Source: Rhizobium sp. R634 (GTDB taxonomy: Bacteria; Pseudomonadota; Alphaproteobacteria; Rhizobiales; Rhizobiaceae). From it: 64,000 bases of DNA. A model generated the notes under the pieces. The model saw only the letters and a program-made list of their open reading frames with translations, was not told the origin of the DNA and ran no database searches. Of the stretch, positions 44,706-55,893 are shown in pieces. Made by a program: the position numbers and the translations under genes. Where the stretch lies: assembly GCF_002211305.1 (NCBI RefSeq), contig NZ_LOKW01000001.1, positions 248,001 to 312,000 of the forward strand, read 5' to 3'. How positions within the stretch are numbered: position 1 is the stretch's first letter; every line of letters starts with the position of its first letter.

Positions 44706-45836
44706 ATGCAGTATCCCGTTTCCCCGAAGGTGGGACCGAGCCGTTTCCGTCGCTTCCGCCTGTTCTCGCCGATCCTTGCCGGCGCGACCTTGCGCGAGCG
44801 ATTGATCGCCTGCCTCGGCGCTTTGCTGGCGATCGGGTTTACCGGCGTCATCAGCGGCTATCTCTTTGGTCAAGGCCCGCACCTTCCGCTGATCGTAGCG
44901 CCGATGGGGGCGTCGGCCGTGCTTCTTTTCGCCGTGCCGGCAAGCCCGCTGGCGCAGCCCTGGTCGATCATCGGCGGCAACACCATCTCCGCCATGATGG
45001 GCATTATCGCCGCTTATTTCATCCGCGATCCGATCATCGCGACCGGTGTGGGCGTGTCGCTCGCCATCGGCGCGATGTCCTTCACGCGCTGCCTGCATCC
45101 GCCTGGAGGCGCGGCGGCGCTGACGGCCGTCCTCGGCGGCCCCGTCGTTGCCGGCTGGGGTTTCCTTTTCCCCTTCGTGCCGGTCGCCCTGAACTCCTGC
45201 ATTCTCGTTGGCCTCGGCCTGCTGTTCCACAAGCTTTCCCGGCGGAACTATCCGCATGTGGTGCCGAAACCCGCGGAGAATACGCATCAGACAATCGACC
45301 TGCCGTCTGCCGTGCGGGTCGGCTTCCGCGAGGAGGATGTCGACGCGGCGCTGGAAGCGCTCGATGAAACCTTCGATATCGATCGCGCCGACTTGAGCCG
45401 CCTGTTGCAGCAGGTCGAGCTGCAGGCCACGATCCGGTCGAATGCGAGGATCAGCTGCGCCGACATCATGTCGCGCGATGTGATCGCGGTCGGCGAAGCC
45501 GCGGAACCGGAGGCTGCGCGCCAGCTTCTGCTGAAGCACAATATCCGGACGCTGCCGGTGAAAGATCCCGAAGGCCGCCTCATCGGCACTATCGGCCTGC
45601 GGGAATTGTCGGCGAGCACCGATACGATCTCGGGCGCCATCTCGAGGCCGGCGGTGGCGAGGCCGGCGGATGCGGCCCTGTCGCTGCTCCCCGTGTTGAC
45701 GGACGGGCGCACGCATGCCGTCATCATCGTCGATGACAATTACCGCATCCTCGGCCTCATATCGCAGACGGATCTTCTGAGCGCCGTGGCGCGGCTGCTG
45801 CCGAATGACAGCGTGCCGATCCCGGCCGTGGCCTGA
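44706..45836 (+). CDS. HPP family membrane protein with CBS pair
   Basis: This 376-residue protein has an N-terminal HPP transmembrane domain (four to five helices, about residues 28-175, including FTRCLHPPGGAAALTAV with the HPP motif) and two CBS domains (about residues 245-370; SCADIMSRDVIAV and SRPAVARPADAALSLLP). HPP proteins are poorly characterised; some are linked to nitrite transport in cyanobacteria and plants. The ligand is unknown. A long frame reaching back into the LysR gene is out of register with it and not used as start. Confidence 0.9.
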   Translation: MQYPVSPKVGPSRFRRFRLFSPILAGATLRERLIACLGALLAIGFTGVISGYLFGQGPHLPLIVAPMGASAVLLFAVPASPLAQPWSIIGGNTISAMMGIIAAYFIRDPIIATGVGVSLAIGAMSFTRCLHPPGGAAALTAVLGGPVVAGWGFLFPFVPVALNSCILVGLGLLFHKLSRRNYPHVVPKPAENTHQTIDLPSAVRVGFREEDVDAALEALDETFDIDRADLSRLLQQVELQATIRSNARISCADIMSRDVIAVGEAAEPEAARQLLLKHNIRTLPVKDPEGRLIGTIGLRELSASTDTISGAISRPAVARPADAALSLLPVLTDGRTHAVIIVDDNYRILGLISQTDLLSAVARLLPNDSVPIPAVA

Positions 45837-45862
45837 TCTCGGAATGATTGGAGAATAAGCCG

Positions 45863-46141
45863 ATGATGATCGAACGCGATCCGAACGGGGATTTCATCCT
45901 CGATTCATCCGAGCTCGCGCAGCGGTTCGGCCTGTCGCTGACCGATCTTCGCCGCCACATGCGCCATGGCTCCCTCGTCAGCTCCGTGGAAATCGGCACC
46001 GCTGAACACGAAGGCACGAAGCGGGTGTCGCTACGCCTCGGCAACAGGCTTTGGCGCGCGGTGCTGAACGCCGAAAACGAAGTGCAGCATGAGGAGATGA
46101 CCGTTCTTCGGGGAAACGCGCCCGGGCGGTCGCGGCGCTGA
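45863..46141 (+). CDS. DUF6522-like small protein
   Basis: This 92-residue protein (MMIERDPNGDFILDSSELAQRFGLSLTDLRRHMRHGSLVS by position residues 1-40) has a helix-turn-helix-like first half and a beta-rich second half. It resembles the DUF6522 family as I remember it. Start chosen at the first of two ATGs, with GGAG nine bases upstream. It follows the HPP gene by 26 bases, so the two may be cotranscribed. Confidence 0.75.
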   Translation: MMIERDPNGDFILDSSELAQRFGLSLTDLRRHMRHGSLVSSVEIGTAEHEGTKRVSLRLGNRLWRAVLNAENEVQHEEMTVLRGNAPGRSRR

Positions 46142-46168
46142 AATATCGCCGCGGATCCGGTTGCGGGG

Positions 46169-46426
46169 TCAGGCCTTCGGTTCGCCGCCTTTCACGGGTT
46201 CGAACAGGCCTCGGGCCGCTTCGACCATCGACCGCAGGTGATTGGGGTCGCGCACGCCCTGCCGGTAGAGCTCGATGATGATGCTCGCCATCCGTCCGGC
46301 CTCGTCGCTGTCCTTTGCCACCCGATAATCGGCGCTGATCGTGTCGAAGACGCGCTGGCAGGTTTCGAGGTCGCAGGAATCCAGTGGAACCTGCGACCGG
46401 TTTACGATCGTTTGAACCATCTTCAT
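46169..46426 (-). CDS. Small hypothetical protein downstream of groEL
   Basis: This 85-residue acidic, helical protein (MKMVQTIVNRSQVPLDSCDLETCQRVFDTI by position residues 1-30) is encoded 47 bases after the groEL stop on the same strand and may belong to the heat-shock transcript. I do not recognise its family. Two Cys residues lie close together (SCDLETC). Confidence 0.7.
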   Translation of the reverse strand: MKMVQTIVNRSQVPLDSCDLETCQRVFDTISADYRVAKDSDEAGRMASIIIELYRQGVRDPNHLRSMVEAARGLFEPVKGGEPKA

Positions 46427-46473
46427 TCCCTCGGAAAAGGCCCGTCCGGCGGTGCGGGCGGGCCGCGATTGTT

Positions 46474-48114
<1,641 letters not shown>

Positions 48115-48149
48115 TCATAGGCAGCTGGCTTCACATGCGCGCAGCCGTT

Positions 48150-48464
48150 TCAGGCGGCCTGCTTCCCTTCGCTCTGGGCTTCGATGATGCCCATCACGTC
48201 GCTTTCCTTCATGATCAGCAGGTCTTCGCCTGCGATTTTGATCTCGGTGCCGGACCATTTGCCGAACAGGATGCGGTCCCCGGCCTTGACGTCGAGCGGC
48301 TGGATCTGGCCGGCATCGTTGCGCGCGCCGGGGCCGGCGGCGATGACTTCGCCTTCCTGCGGCTTTTCCTTGGCAGTATCGGGAATGATGATGCCGCCTT
48401 TGGTCTTCTCCTCGGAATCGACGCGGCGGACGAGAATGCGATCGTGAAGCGGTCGGAGCGACAT
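48150..48464 (-). CDS. groES: Co-chaperonin GroES
   Basis: This 104-residue protein has the GroES core: [11 protein letters not shown] at the N terminus, the mobile loop ([19 protein letters not shown]) and the [15 protein letters not shown] end. The start MSLRPLHD has GGAGGAAGG upstream; a longer frame adds a non-homologous 39 residues. It precedes groEL by 47 bases in the usual order. Confidence 0.97.
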   Translation of the reverse strand: MSLRPLHDRILVRRVDSEEKTKGGIIIPDTAKEKPQEGEVIAAGPGARNDAGQIQPLDVKAGDRILFGKWSGTEIKIAGEDLLIMKESDVMGIIEAQSEGKQAA

Positions 48465-48848
48465 GCCTTCCTCCATGCACAAACGGTAATGGCGGTTCCC
48501 CTGGCCGAACCGGATGATCAGTCCGGCGGGTGCGCCTCGTATGCGGGCGCGTTTCGCGTAAATGATCTGGTTCGACGGCATTTCGATTTCAAGAGGATGG
48601 CGGAAAAATTTAGCACTCTCCGTCGGAGACTGCCAGCGCCCATCGGATCAACGTCCAGGGGAGCAGCGCCTGAGGGAACCGAAGATCAACTCCTGCGTTC
48701 GAAATGCAGGCGATGGTCGTCGCGCTCGGGTTTCGAAGGCGCGTTCAAGCGTACCGAGGCTTGAATCCGCACCTTGGCACTCCCAGCTCTTCGGTGATCG
48801 AGGCTTGATGAGCTCGGTTGTGTCCCACGTCTTTTTGGAGTGGCTGAA
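48465..48848. other. Divergent control region of groESL and a small gene
   Basis: No gene is supported in these 384 bases. It contains the CIRCE-like element (48610-48636). On the minus strand a CTTGAAATC sequence (48585-48593) resembles a sigma-32 -35 element, and TTGATC (48646-48651) resembles a housekeeping -35. The leader before groES is long, about 146 bases after CIRCE. Confidence 0.55.
48610..48636. promoter_or_regulatory. CIRCE-like element (HrcA operator) upstream of groES
   Basis: TTAGCACTC at 48610-48618 is a perfect CIRCE arm. After exactly nine bases comes GACTGCCAG, which matches the second arm GAGTGCTAA at six of nine positions. The spacing is canonical. HrcA repression of this groESL copy is therefore likely, perhaps weakened by the damaged arm. 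Confidence 0.72.
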
Positions 48849-49139
48849 ATGGAAGAGAAAACCAACATAATCAAAGACCTCAGTATCGAGGAGCGCGAAG
48901 AAGTCTTCGTCGATATTGCCCGCACGCTGGAGGATACGGCGCGTGAGGCCCTGGTCGAAGGCAATAGTCACTTCGCCGCCGTTTCCACCAACATGGCCGA
49001 GGCGATCCGCATCAATGCCGACGAACTTGCCCGTGACGATCCTGAGAATGCCGAGCTCGTCTTGCAGCAGGCGACCGCGATGATCCTGCAGTTCGAGGCC
49101 GTGCACCCCTATCGCATGGTGAGCATGGCCGTTCATTGA
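48849..49139 (+). CDS. Small acidic hypothetical protein
   Basis: This 96-residue protein (MEEKTNIIKDLSIEEREEVFVDIARTL by position residues 1-27) is acidic and predicted helical. The ATG at 48849 has GGAG eight bases upstream; a GTG nine bases earlier overlaps that site. Divergent from groESL. No family recognised. Confidence 0.7.
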   Translation: MEEKTNIIKDLSIEEREEVFVDIARTLEDTAREALVEGNSHFAAVSTNMAEAIRINADELARDDPENAELVLQQATAMILQFEAVHPYRMVSMAVH

Positions 49140-49270
49140 TTGCCGGCCGCCTGCCCGGGCGGCCGTCTCCTTCCAAATGAATCGCATCATCCGGAACTCT
49201 CGCTGCCCCCGGCGGTTATTGGATCGCGGGGCGAGCCTGCGCGCCTTGCATGACGGAAGGAGGACGTGAC

Positions 49271-49624
49271 ATGACTTCCAATTCGACCGGGCTGCCCGAA
49301 AGCGGCACTGATGATGCGCGCTCAGCGGATACGGCACAGGCCGACAGCGACCGCAAAAAGGCGCTGGACGCCGCCCTGCGCAACACGAGCTTGCCGGCAG
49401 ACGCCGACAGCGGCTGGGAAACCCAGAGCCTGAGACTTGCGAAGGAATATCTTCGCCTCGGCGGCAACCGCCGCTCCAAGATCGACGACAACATCACCAC
49501 CGTCCGCCATTGGAAGGAAGACCCGCCGGAGGCCGAGCGGTTCTGGCAGGAACGGGTCGAGACGCTCTCCAAGGACGAGCGCAAGCAGGTGGAAGATTTT
49601 CTGCCGACCATCAATACGCCCTGA
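49271..49624 (+). CDS. Hydrophilic hypothetical protein
   Basis: This 117-residue protein is hydrophilic and probably partly disordered in the N-terminal 45 residues (many Ser, Asp, Ala), followed by a helical part (LRLAKEYLRLGGNRRSKIDDNI, KDERKQVEDFLP). Strong GGAAGGAGGAC site about five bases before the ATG. Unknown function; one of a run of small stress-type genes. Confidence 0.7.
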   Translation: MTSNSTGLPESGTDDARSADTAQADSDRKKALDAALRNTSLPADADSGWETQSLRLAKEYLRLGGNRRSKIDDNITTVRHWKEDPPEAERFWQERVETLSKDERKQVEDFLPTINTP

Positions 49625-49679
49625 AGACCGCCGCCTTCGGGCGGCTCCCTCAACCGCGTTTCAAAGAGGAGGATGAAGA

Positions 49680-50012
49680 ATGCATCGGCTCGACGCGCAA
49701 ATGCAGACATGCATCGATAATTGCCTGCGCTGCTACAGCGTTTGTCTTCAAACGGCGATGAACCATTGTCTCGAAGCCGGCGGCAGGCATACCGAACCCG
49801 CGCATTTCAGATTGATGATGGCTTGCGCCGAAATCTGCCGCACATCGGCGCATTTCATGCTGATCGGCACGGATCATCATCGGCACACATGCCGCGAATG
49901 CGCGGAAATCTGCTCGGAATGCGCAGCCGACTGCGAAAGGGTGGGCGACATGCAGGAATGCGTCGATGCCTGCCGAAGCTGCGCCGAAAGCTGCCGCGAA
50001 ATGGCAGCCTAG
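49680..50012 (+). CDS. Cys-rich four-helix-bundle copper-binding protein (DUF326/Csp-like)
   Basis: This 110-residue protein carries about a dozen Cys residues spaced like helical positions (CIDNCLRCYSVC, CAEIC, CRECAEICSECAADC, CVDACRSCAESC), plus His-rich DHHRHTC. This is the pattern of copper storage proteins that bind Cu(I) along the inside of a four-helix bundle. No signal peptide, so it should act in the cytosol. GAGGAGG lies before the ATG. Confidence 0.85.
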   Translation: MHRLDAQMQTCIDNCLRCYSVCLQTAMNHCLEAGGRHTEPAHFRLMMACAEICRTSAHFMLIGTDHHRHTCRECAEICSECAADCERVGDMQECVDACRSCAESCREMAA

Positions 50013-50043
50013 CGCCTCGATCCGCTTAACCCCGGAGGAGATC

Positions 50044-50370
50044 ATGGCCATAGACAAGCACGAGCAGATACGCCAGCGCGCCTATGAGATCTGGGAGGCC
50101 GAAGGCCGCCCGGAGGGCGCGGACCTGCGCCATTGGTTGCAGGCCTGCGATGAACTGGCCGGCGAGGACGAGCATGAGACGCTGCAGGACCTGATCGACG
50201 AAGACGACCGCGACGACGCTGCCCTGCTTCAGGCCGCAGGTGAGAGCGGCGATTTCGACCCGCCGCGAACGGCGCCTGGCCAGTTTGCCGCGGCGCCCGT
50301 GCCCGATGTCGAGATCACGACGGGCGCAAAGCCTTCCGCGCGGGAGGTCAGGAAGACCGAAGGGCCTTGA
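50044..50370 (+). CDS. DUF2934 domain protein
   Basis: This 108-residue protein begins with IRQRAYEIWEAEGRPEGADLRHWLQA, the short helical DUF2934 motif common in rhizobial small proteins. The rest is acidic and Pro/Ala-rich. GGAGGAG site before the ATG. Function unknown; its stop lies six bases before the HD-protein ATG. Confidence 0.82.
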   Translation: MAIDKHEQIRQRAYEIWEAEGRPEGADLRHWLQACDELAGEDEHETLQDLIDEDDRDDAALLQAAGESGDFDPPRTAPGQFAAAPVPDVEITTGAKPSAREVRKTEGP

Positions 50371-50375
50371 TCGCC

Positions 50376-50795
50376 ATGCAGCATCTCGATCACGCCATGC
50401 AGATCGCTATGGAGGCTCATGAAGGGCAGGCGGACAAGACCGATAAGCCCTACTTCGAACACTGCCAGCGGGTGGCATTTCTCGTTTCCGGCGATGAAGC
50501 GAAAACAGTCGCTTATCTCCACGACGTCGTCGAGAAAGGCAGCGGCTGGACGCTCGACAGGCTGAAGGAAGAAGGCTTCCCACCGGCGGTTCTCTCCGCC
50601 GTCGATGCCTTGACGCAGCGGCCGGACGAGCCGGATGACGACTTCGTCAGGCGCGCGGCATCAAACCCGCTTGCCTTGCCGGTCAAGAAGGCCGACCTCG
50701 AAGACAACCTGCAACAGGCCGAGCAGGCGGGCAAGAAAACCGAGAAATATCAGCGCGGGCTCGATATCCTCAGAGAGATGGGGAACGCAGGGTAG
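50376..50795 (+). CDS. HD-domain phosphohydrolase-like protein
   Basis: This 139-residue protein resembles the hydrolase half of RelA/SpoT-type HD proteins: an N-terminal AHEGQADKTDKPYFEHCQRVAF and the metal-binding HD pair in AYLHDVVEKG. It is short, with only the HD domain, so it could be a small alarmone or nucleotide hydrolase. A TTG nine bases upstream overlaps the previous stop; the ATG is preferred. Confidence 0.8.
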   Translation: MQHLDHAMQIAMEAHEGQADKTDKPYFEHCQRVAFLVSGDEAKTVAYLHDVVEKGSGWTLDRLKEEGFPPAVLSAVDALTQRPDEPDDDFVRRAASNPLALPVKKADLEDNLQQAEQAGKKTEKYQRGLDILREMGNAG

Positions 50796-50841
50796 TCCGC
50801 CGGCCGCCAGAGGCAGGGGCGGTGGCGCTGTGCTGATATCA

Positions 50842-51945
50842 CTACTTCTGGCGCGGCGGCTGCAACTCCTCTCCCGCGGAAACCTGATGCCCCCTGCGCT
50901 TGGCCGCAACGGCCTCATAAAGCGTTCGAGCGGCGTTGCGAACCTCCTCCTGCATAGGTTGGTCTTTTTCATATGCGGCATGGCTCGTCGCATAGGGCTC
51001 CCAATAGCCGATATACCGATCGATTTCGGCAAGCGCGCCGGCTGGAACGAGATCCATGGACTTCAGCCAGTCCGAAAGGCTTCTGCGGGTGTTTTCCGTA
51101 CCTTCCGTGTCGCCATGAACGATGACGGAAAACATGCGGCCCGCCAGATGACGGGGATAGGGCCAGCCTTTCATTTCGAGCTCCTTGGCCTCTTTGGCAT
51201 GCTTGCCATGGGTGCTTGTCGGATCGGGATTGCCGCCATCGGCGCAGACGAGCCGGTCGATCATCAGCTTCAGGGCGGATGGCGCCTGGTACCAGTGCAC
51301 CGGTGTGATGATCATGATGCCGTGCGCCTCGACCCACATCGGATAGATCTCGTTCATCCAATCGTGAATCTGGCCGAGCGAATAATTGGGATAGCAGCTG
51401 CAGGGCCAATGACAGAGTGCGGCCGAGGTGGAGAAGCAGGCCTTGCACGGATGGATTTGCCGGCCATATTCGGAGGCCACCCGGCTGAGATCGAGGACCT
51501 CGACCTTCACGCGCGGCTGCTGCTCCAGCACCGCCCGTGCGATCTCCACCATGCGGTAGCTTTTCGAAAGTTCTCCCGGACAGGTGTGCTCGCTGCGGGT
51601 GGAGCCATTGATGAGAAGAATGCGGATGGGACCGTTTGGATCTTCGTTCCGTTCCTGCGCGGCATGAATGGCATCGCGGGCCGCCAGCCAGTCCTCGGCC
51701 AGATCGTAATCAGGGTCCGCGAAACCCGGTCCGGCTTTCCGTGTCTTTGGGCTCTTTCTCGAATGTGCGTAAGCTTCCCAGGCCGCCGAAGCGAGCTTCG
51801 AAAGCTCGGCCTGCAAATCGCCGTAGGCCGGGTCCTTGAACTGGTTGAGGAAACGCCGTTTGAACGCAGCTTCGTCGAGCCTTGGGCTGGGACTGCCCTT
51901 GCGAGGTTCGAGATCGGCGGTTGAAACGGCAGGGTCGGCGGACAT
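50842..51945 (-). CDS. NADPH-dependent FMN reductase-like flavodoxin-fold protein
   Basis: This 367-residue protein has a flavodoxin-like fold starting near residue 105 (IRILLINGSTRSEHTCPGELSK), with a Cys-rich central loop (HPCKACFSTSAALCHWPCSC) and a PVHWYQAPSALKLMIDRL region typical of iron-sulfur flavoprotein-like reductases. The N-terminal 100 residues are an extra charged extension. ATG has CAGGAGG upstream. Reaction unknown; FMN binding predicted. Confidence 0.82.
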   Translation of the reverse strand: MSADPAVSTADLEPRKGSPSPRLDEAAFKRRFLNQFKDPAYGDLQAELSKLASAAWEAYAHSRKSPKTRKAGPGFADPDYDLAEDWLAARDAIHAAQERNEDPNGPIRILLINGSTRSEHTCPGELSKSYRMVEIARAVLEQQPRVKVEVLDLSRVASEYGRQIHPCKACFSTSAALCHWPCSCYPNYSLGQIHDWMNEIYPMWVEAHGIMIITPVHWYQAPSALKLMIDRLVCADGGNPDPTSTHGKHAKEAKELEMKGWPYPRHLAGRMFSVIVHGDTEGTENTRRSLSDWLKSMDLVPAGALAEIDRYIGYWEPYATSHAAYEKDQPMQEEVRNAARTLYEAVAAKRRGHQVSAGEELQPPRQK

Positions 51946-52090
51946 GAGACCTCCTGAGGCCGGTGCTTGGATGAACGCATCGGCGAATGGAGGGTTCCTC
52001 CGCTTGCCGGCCAGGAGCACCATCCACACTGGGCGACAACGACCAACGGTAAGGCGCTTATTAACCGGCACGACCTATAGTCGCGTTTCT

Positions 52091-54487
52091 ATGGGCAAAC
52101 GGAGGATTGTCTTGTCCGGCGAGCTGCACACAATCTTTGCAACGGGCGGCGCATTGTCGAGCCGGCATGGTCTCGGCGATAGCCTGAATCAACACGGCAT
52201 CGTGATCAGCCTTCTCGATCGCAACGAGCTTCATGAGCGCGCCGGCAAGCGGCCCCTGCCTGAGCTTATCCTGCTGGACGCAACATCACCGGAGGGAGGC
52301 GGTCTGGACGACTGCCGGCGTCTCAAGGAGAACGCCGCCACGCGCGATATCCCGGTGATCATCCTCGTCTCGCCGCAGGATGAGGAGACTGCGATTGCAG
52401 CACTTGCTGTCGGCGCGGTGGATTGCGTTTCCAATCTCGTCTCCACCCCCGAACTCGTCGCCCGCATCAAGAGACATATCGAGCTCGGCACGGCTCAGGC
52501 GCGGCTGCAGGAGCGCAACGAGCAGCTCGATACGGCCCTTGCCAGCATGGGGCAGGGCGTATGCCTGTTCGATGAAGGCGGCCGGCTGCTGCTTTCGAAC
52601 AGCCGCTACGCGGAAGTCTACGGCCTGGATCCATCCGTCATCCATCCGGGACAGTCGCTCGAAGACATCTTGAACCTCCGGCATGAAGTCGGCGCCGTTC
52701 CCTTTGCATCGACCTCGGAATATCTCGCTTGGGCCGAGGCGACCAATATGGGCGATACCCCGCAGGACTGGATCAAGGAGCTCAAGTCCGGCCAGATTAT
52801 CCGCGGCTATCATCAGCGCACGCGCGATGGCGGCTGGGTATCGACCCACGAGGATATCACCCAGGCTTGGCGCGCCGAAAAAGCCCTTGCGCAGGCGCAC
52901 GCCCAGGCGGAGCGCGCCGAGCAGGAAGCGCGGGCGGCGCATGCCCGGCTTCTCGCGGCTTTCGAAGTTGTGCCGGAAGGGCTCGTCCTATTCGACGCCG
53001 AAGACCGCTTCGTGTTGTGGAACCGCAGATATGAACAGCTCTACGAGGAAAGCGGCGACAAGCTTCTCAAGGGAATGCGTTTCGAAGACCGCCTGCGCGC
53101 CGGCATCGAATGCGGCCAATATCCGGAAGCAATCGGACGCGAGGAAGAGTGGCTCACGGAGCGGCTGGCCTATCATACCGAGCCCAGCAGCAAGCATGAG
53201 CAGCGCCTGCCCGGAAACCGATGGATAAGGATCGAGGAGCGCCGCGTTTCCGACGGCGGGAGCGTCGGCATCCGCGTCGATATCACCGATCTCAAGATGC
53301 AGGAGGCCTCGTTCAGGCTGCTTTTCGAAGGCAACCCGATGCCGATGTGGGTGTATGATCGGGACACCCTGAAATTCCTGCACGTGAACCAGGCCGCCAT
53401 AGACCATTACGGTTATCGCCTGGACCAGTTCCTGACGATGACGCTGCTCGACATCCAGGCGCCGGAAGATGCAAGGCGGCCGGAGACTGCCGTCTTCGAC
53501 ACGGAGGATCCGGCCGTCGCCTCGACCCGCTGCTCCCGGCATCTCAGGAAAGACGGCACGGCGATCGACGTCACCGTCTATTCCACCTGCCTGAACTACA
53601 AGGGCAGCGCCGCATCGCTGGCGGCCGTCGTCGACGTCACCGAAGCCAAGCTTGCCGAAAAGGCATTGCTGCAGCACCGGGACACGCTCGAAGAGATGGT
53701 GCGATCGCGCACCGTCGAACTGGCGCGGCAGACCGAGGAACTCGAACGGATGCTCGAACAGGAAAAGCAGATCAACGAGTTGCAGCGCCAGTTCGTGTCG
53801 ATGGCATCGCATGAATTCCGCACGCCGCTTGCGGTCATCGACGGCGCTGCGCAGCGGCTGATCCGGCGCAAGGAGGCGGCGACGCCCGAGTTCCTTGCGG
53901 AAAAGGCGGAGCAGATCCGAAGCTCGGTGTCGCGGATGCTCGAACTGATGGAAAGCATTCTCGCCGCCGGGCGGCTGGATCATGGCCGCATCACCATCGT
54001 GCATAAGCCCTGCTCGATTGCCGAGATCATCGAAACCTGCAGCGCCCGCCAGGAGGGCATCCGGCGCTCGCATCGTTTCCTGCTCGACCTCGATCGCCTT
54101 CCCCCGATCGTCTTCGGCGATCAGCCCGCGCTGGACCAGGTCTTCAGCAACCTCTTCTCGAACGCCGTGAAATACGCGCCCGATGCTCCGAACGTCCATG
54201 TGACAGGCTGGCAGGAAGGCGAAAGCGTCTGCATCGGGGTGCGCGACGAAGGCATCGGCATCGATGCCGACGACCTGCCGAAGATGTTCCAGCGCTATTT
54301 CCGCGCCAGAAGCTCCACCGGCATCGCCGGCACCGGCATCGGCCTCAACCTCGTCAAACAGATCATCGAACTGCACGGCGGCACGATCGCGGTGGCAAGC
54401 AGCCGCGGCAACGGCACGACCTTCACGCTGCGCCTTCCGATCGGCGCGGAGATATCGGATGAACTGCGCGTTGCTGGTGCCCGGTAG
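52091..54487 (+). CDS. Sensor histidine kinase with receiver-like and multiple PAS domains
   Basis: This 798-residue kinase has no transmembrane segment. Residues about 8-140 resemble a receiver domain (PELILLDATSPEGGGLDDC..., GAVDCVSNLVSTPEL), apparently without the conserved Lys, so perhaps a pseudo-receiver. Then come PAS domains near 150-260, 295-410 and 415-540, a coiled segment, the HisKA box with His574 (SMASHEFRTPLAV) and an HATPase domain (NLFSNAVKYAPDAP, DEGIGID, GTGIGLNLVKQIIELHGG). It senses an internal signal. No response regulator gene is next to it, so its partner is elsewhere. Confidence 0.92.
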   Translation: MGKRRIVLSGELHTIFATGGALSSRHGLGDSLNQHGIVISLLDRNELHERAGKRPLPELILLDATSPEGGGLDDCRRLKENAATRDIPVIILVSPQDEETAIAALAVGAVDCVSNLVSTPELVARIKRHIELGTAQARLQERNEQLDTALASMGQGVCLFDEGGRLLLSNSRYAEVYGLDPSVIHPGQSLEDILNLRHEVGAVPFASTSEYLAWAEATNMGDTPQDWIKELKSGQIIRGYHQRTRDGGWVSTHEDITQAWRAEKALAQAHAQAERAEQEARAAHARLLAAFEVVPEGLVLFDAEDRFVLWNRRYEQLYEESGDKLLKGMRFEDRLRAGIECGQYPEAIGREEEWLTERLAYHTEPSSKHEQRLPGNRWIRIEERRVSDGGSVGIRVDITDLKMQEASFRLLFEGNPMPMWVYDRDTLKFLHVNQAAIDHYGYRLDQFLTMTLLDIQAPEDARRPETAVFDTEDPAVASTRCSRHLRKDGTAIDVTVYSTCLNYKGSAASLAAVVDVTEAKLAEKALLQHRDTLEEMVRSRTVELARQTEELERMLEQEKQINELQRQFVSMASHEFRTPLAVIDGAAQRLIRRKEAATPEFLAEKAEQIRSSVSRMLELMESILAAGRLDHGRITIVHKPCSIAEIIETCSARQEGIRRSHRFLLDLDRLPPIVFGDQPALDQVFSNLFSNAVKYAPDAPNVHVTGWQEGESVCIGVRDEGIGIDADDLPKMFQRYFRARSSTGIAGTGIGLNLVKQIIELHGGTIAVASSRGNGTTFTLRLPIGAEISDELRVAGAR

Positions 54488-54579
54488 GTCGGGCAAGGCA
54501 GCTCTTTCCGGCGCGGCTTTCACTTTTCGGCTGTGATCGGTAATCTCATTGACTGCACGTGAGATTGCAGAGGTTCAAA

Positions 54580-55089
54580 ATGATCGACCGCCAACCCTTC
54601 GATCTCGAAGCCTATGTACAGGATATTGCAACAAGGCCGTGCTTTATCTGCGGCCTGGTCGGGAACGACCCCGCTTTCTTTCATCATCGTATTTTCGAGG
54701 ACGAGGAAACCATCATCTTCCTCAGCAAATATCCGACCCTTCCGGGTTATTGCCTCGTCTGCCCGAGGGAGCATCGGGAGGATTTGGCGCAGGACATGTC
54801 GACAGATGAATATCTTCGGCTACAGGAGAAGGTGTACATTTTGTCTCGTGCCCTCAAAAGCGTGTTCAACGCCGAGCGAATTTATGTGCTTTCGCTTGGC
54901 AGTCAGCAAGCCAACAGCCACTTGCATTTTCACGTCGTTCCCTTGCCTTTCGGCGTGCCCCTTGAAGAGCAGCAATACCACGCGTTGATGGCGGAGCATG
55001 GCGTTCTCCAGATACCCGACGATCAAATGGCGGAGTTGGCGCAACGGATCGCTACGGCGTATCATTTGGAGCTGACTGATCGTAGCTAG
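54580..55089 (+). CDS. HIT family nucleotide-binding protein
   Basis: This 169-residue protein carries the HIT catalytic motif in NSHLHFHVVPLP (H-x-H-x-H) and a CFICG segment at the N terminus that may bind zinc. The family hydrolyses nucleotide phosphates. A GTG start 21 bases upstream is possible, but the ATG has an AGAGG site. It overlaps the end of the convergent toxin gene by four bases and lies in DNA of visibly lower GC. Confidence 0.88.
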   Translation: MIDRQPFDLEAYVQDIATRPCFICGLVGNDPAFFHHRIFEDEETIIFLSKYPTLPGYCLVCPREHREDLAQDMSTDEYLRLQEKVYILSRALKSVFNAERIYVLSLGSQQANSHLHFHVVPLPFGVPLEEQQYHALMAEHGVLQIPDDQMAELAQRIATAYHLELTDRS

Positions 55090-55507
55090 CTCTCACGCCG
55101 CTCGAGTGGTCCGAGGATTGTGATACCTTCGCTGCGTGCGGCGTCCGCCATCTTTCGATCGGCCGTCGCCAGAGGCAGGTTCTGTGTTTTTGCCAAGGCG
55201 ACGTAACTCGCGTCATATCCCGTCAGCCCGTAGCGGCTCGCCAAAGCAAGGATCGAGCTGTCGCCTCCCGATCCTGCATCTTCCAGCGAGAGCCTGCGCA
55301 GCTGCGTCATCAGCAGGAGAGCTTCGCCGGATCGAAGCCGTCCCCGCCGTTCGGCCATCAGAAACAGATTGCGGGTTTCGAACCAGAACAACGTCGGCAC
55401 CAACCCGACCGTCGTGCTGAGATCTGACATCAGCCGGTCGGCCGCATCGTGCTGCTCGTCGGGAAGAAACCAGGCTGCAGCGATCGAAGCATCAAGGACA
55501 AAGGCCA

Positions 55508-55508
<1 letters not shown>
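55086..55508 (-). CDS. vapC: PIN-domain toxin (VapC-like)
   Basis: This 140-residue protein has the PIN fold with acidic positions: Asp6 (FVLDASIAA), Glu near residue 45 (WFETRNL), Asp near 98 (GYDASYVALA) and Asp near 117 (ATADRKMAD). VapC toxins are Mg-dependent RNases cutting tRNA or rRNA. The gene starts on the last base of the antitoxin stop codon, the usual antitoxin-first order. Confidence 0.93.
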
Positions 55509-55840
<332 letters not shown>

Positions 55841-55893
55841 TCAACCCTAACCAACTCGCAACGCCAGCTGCATCATAGAACGCTGGGCCGAAG

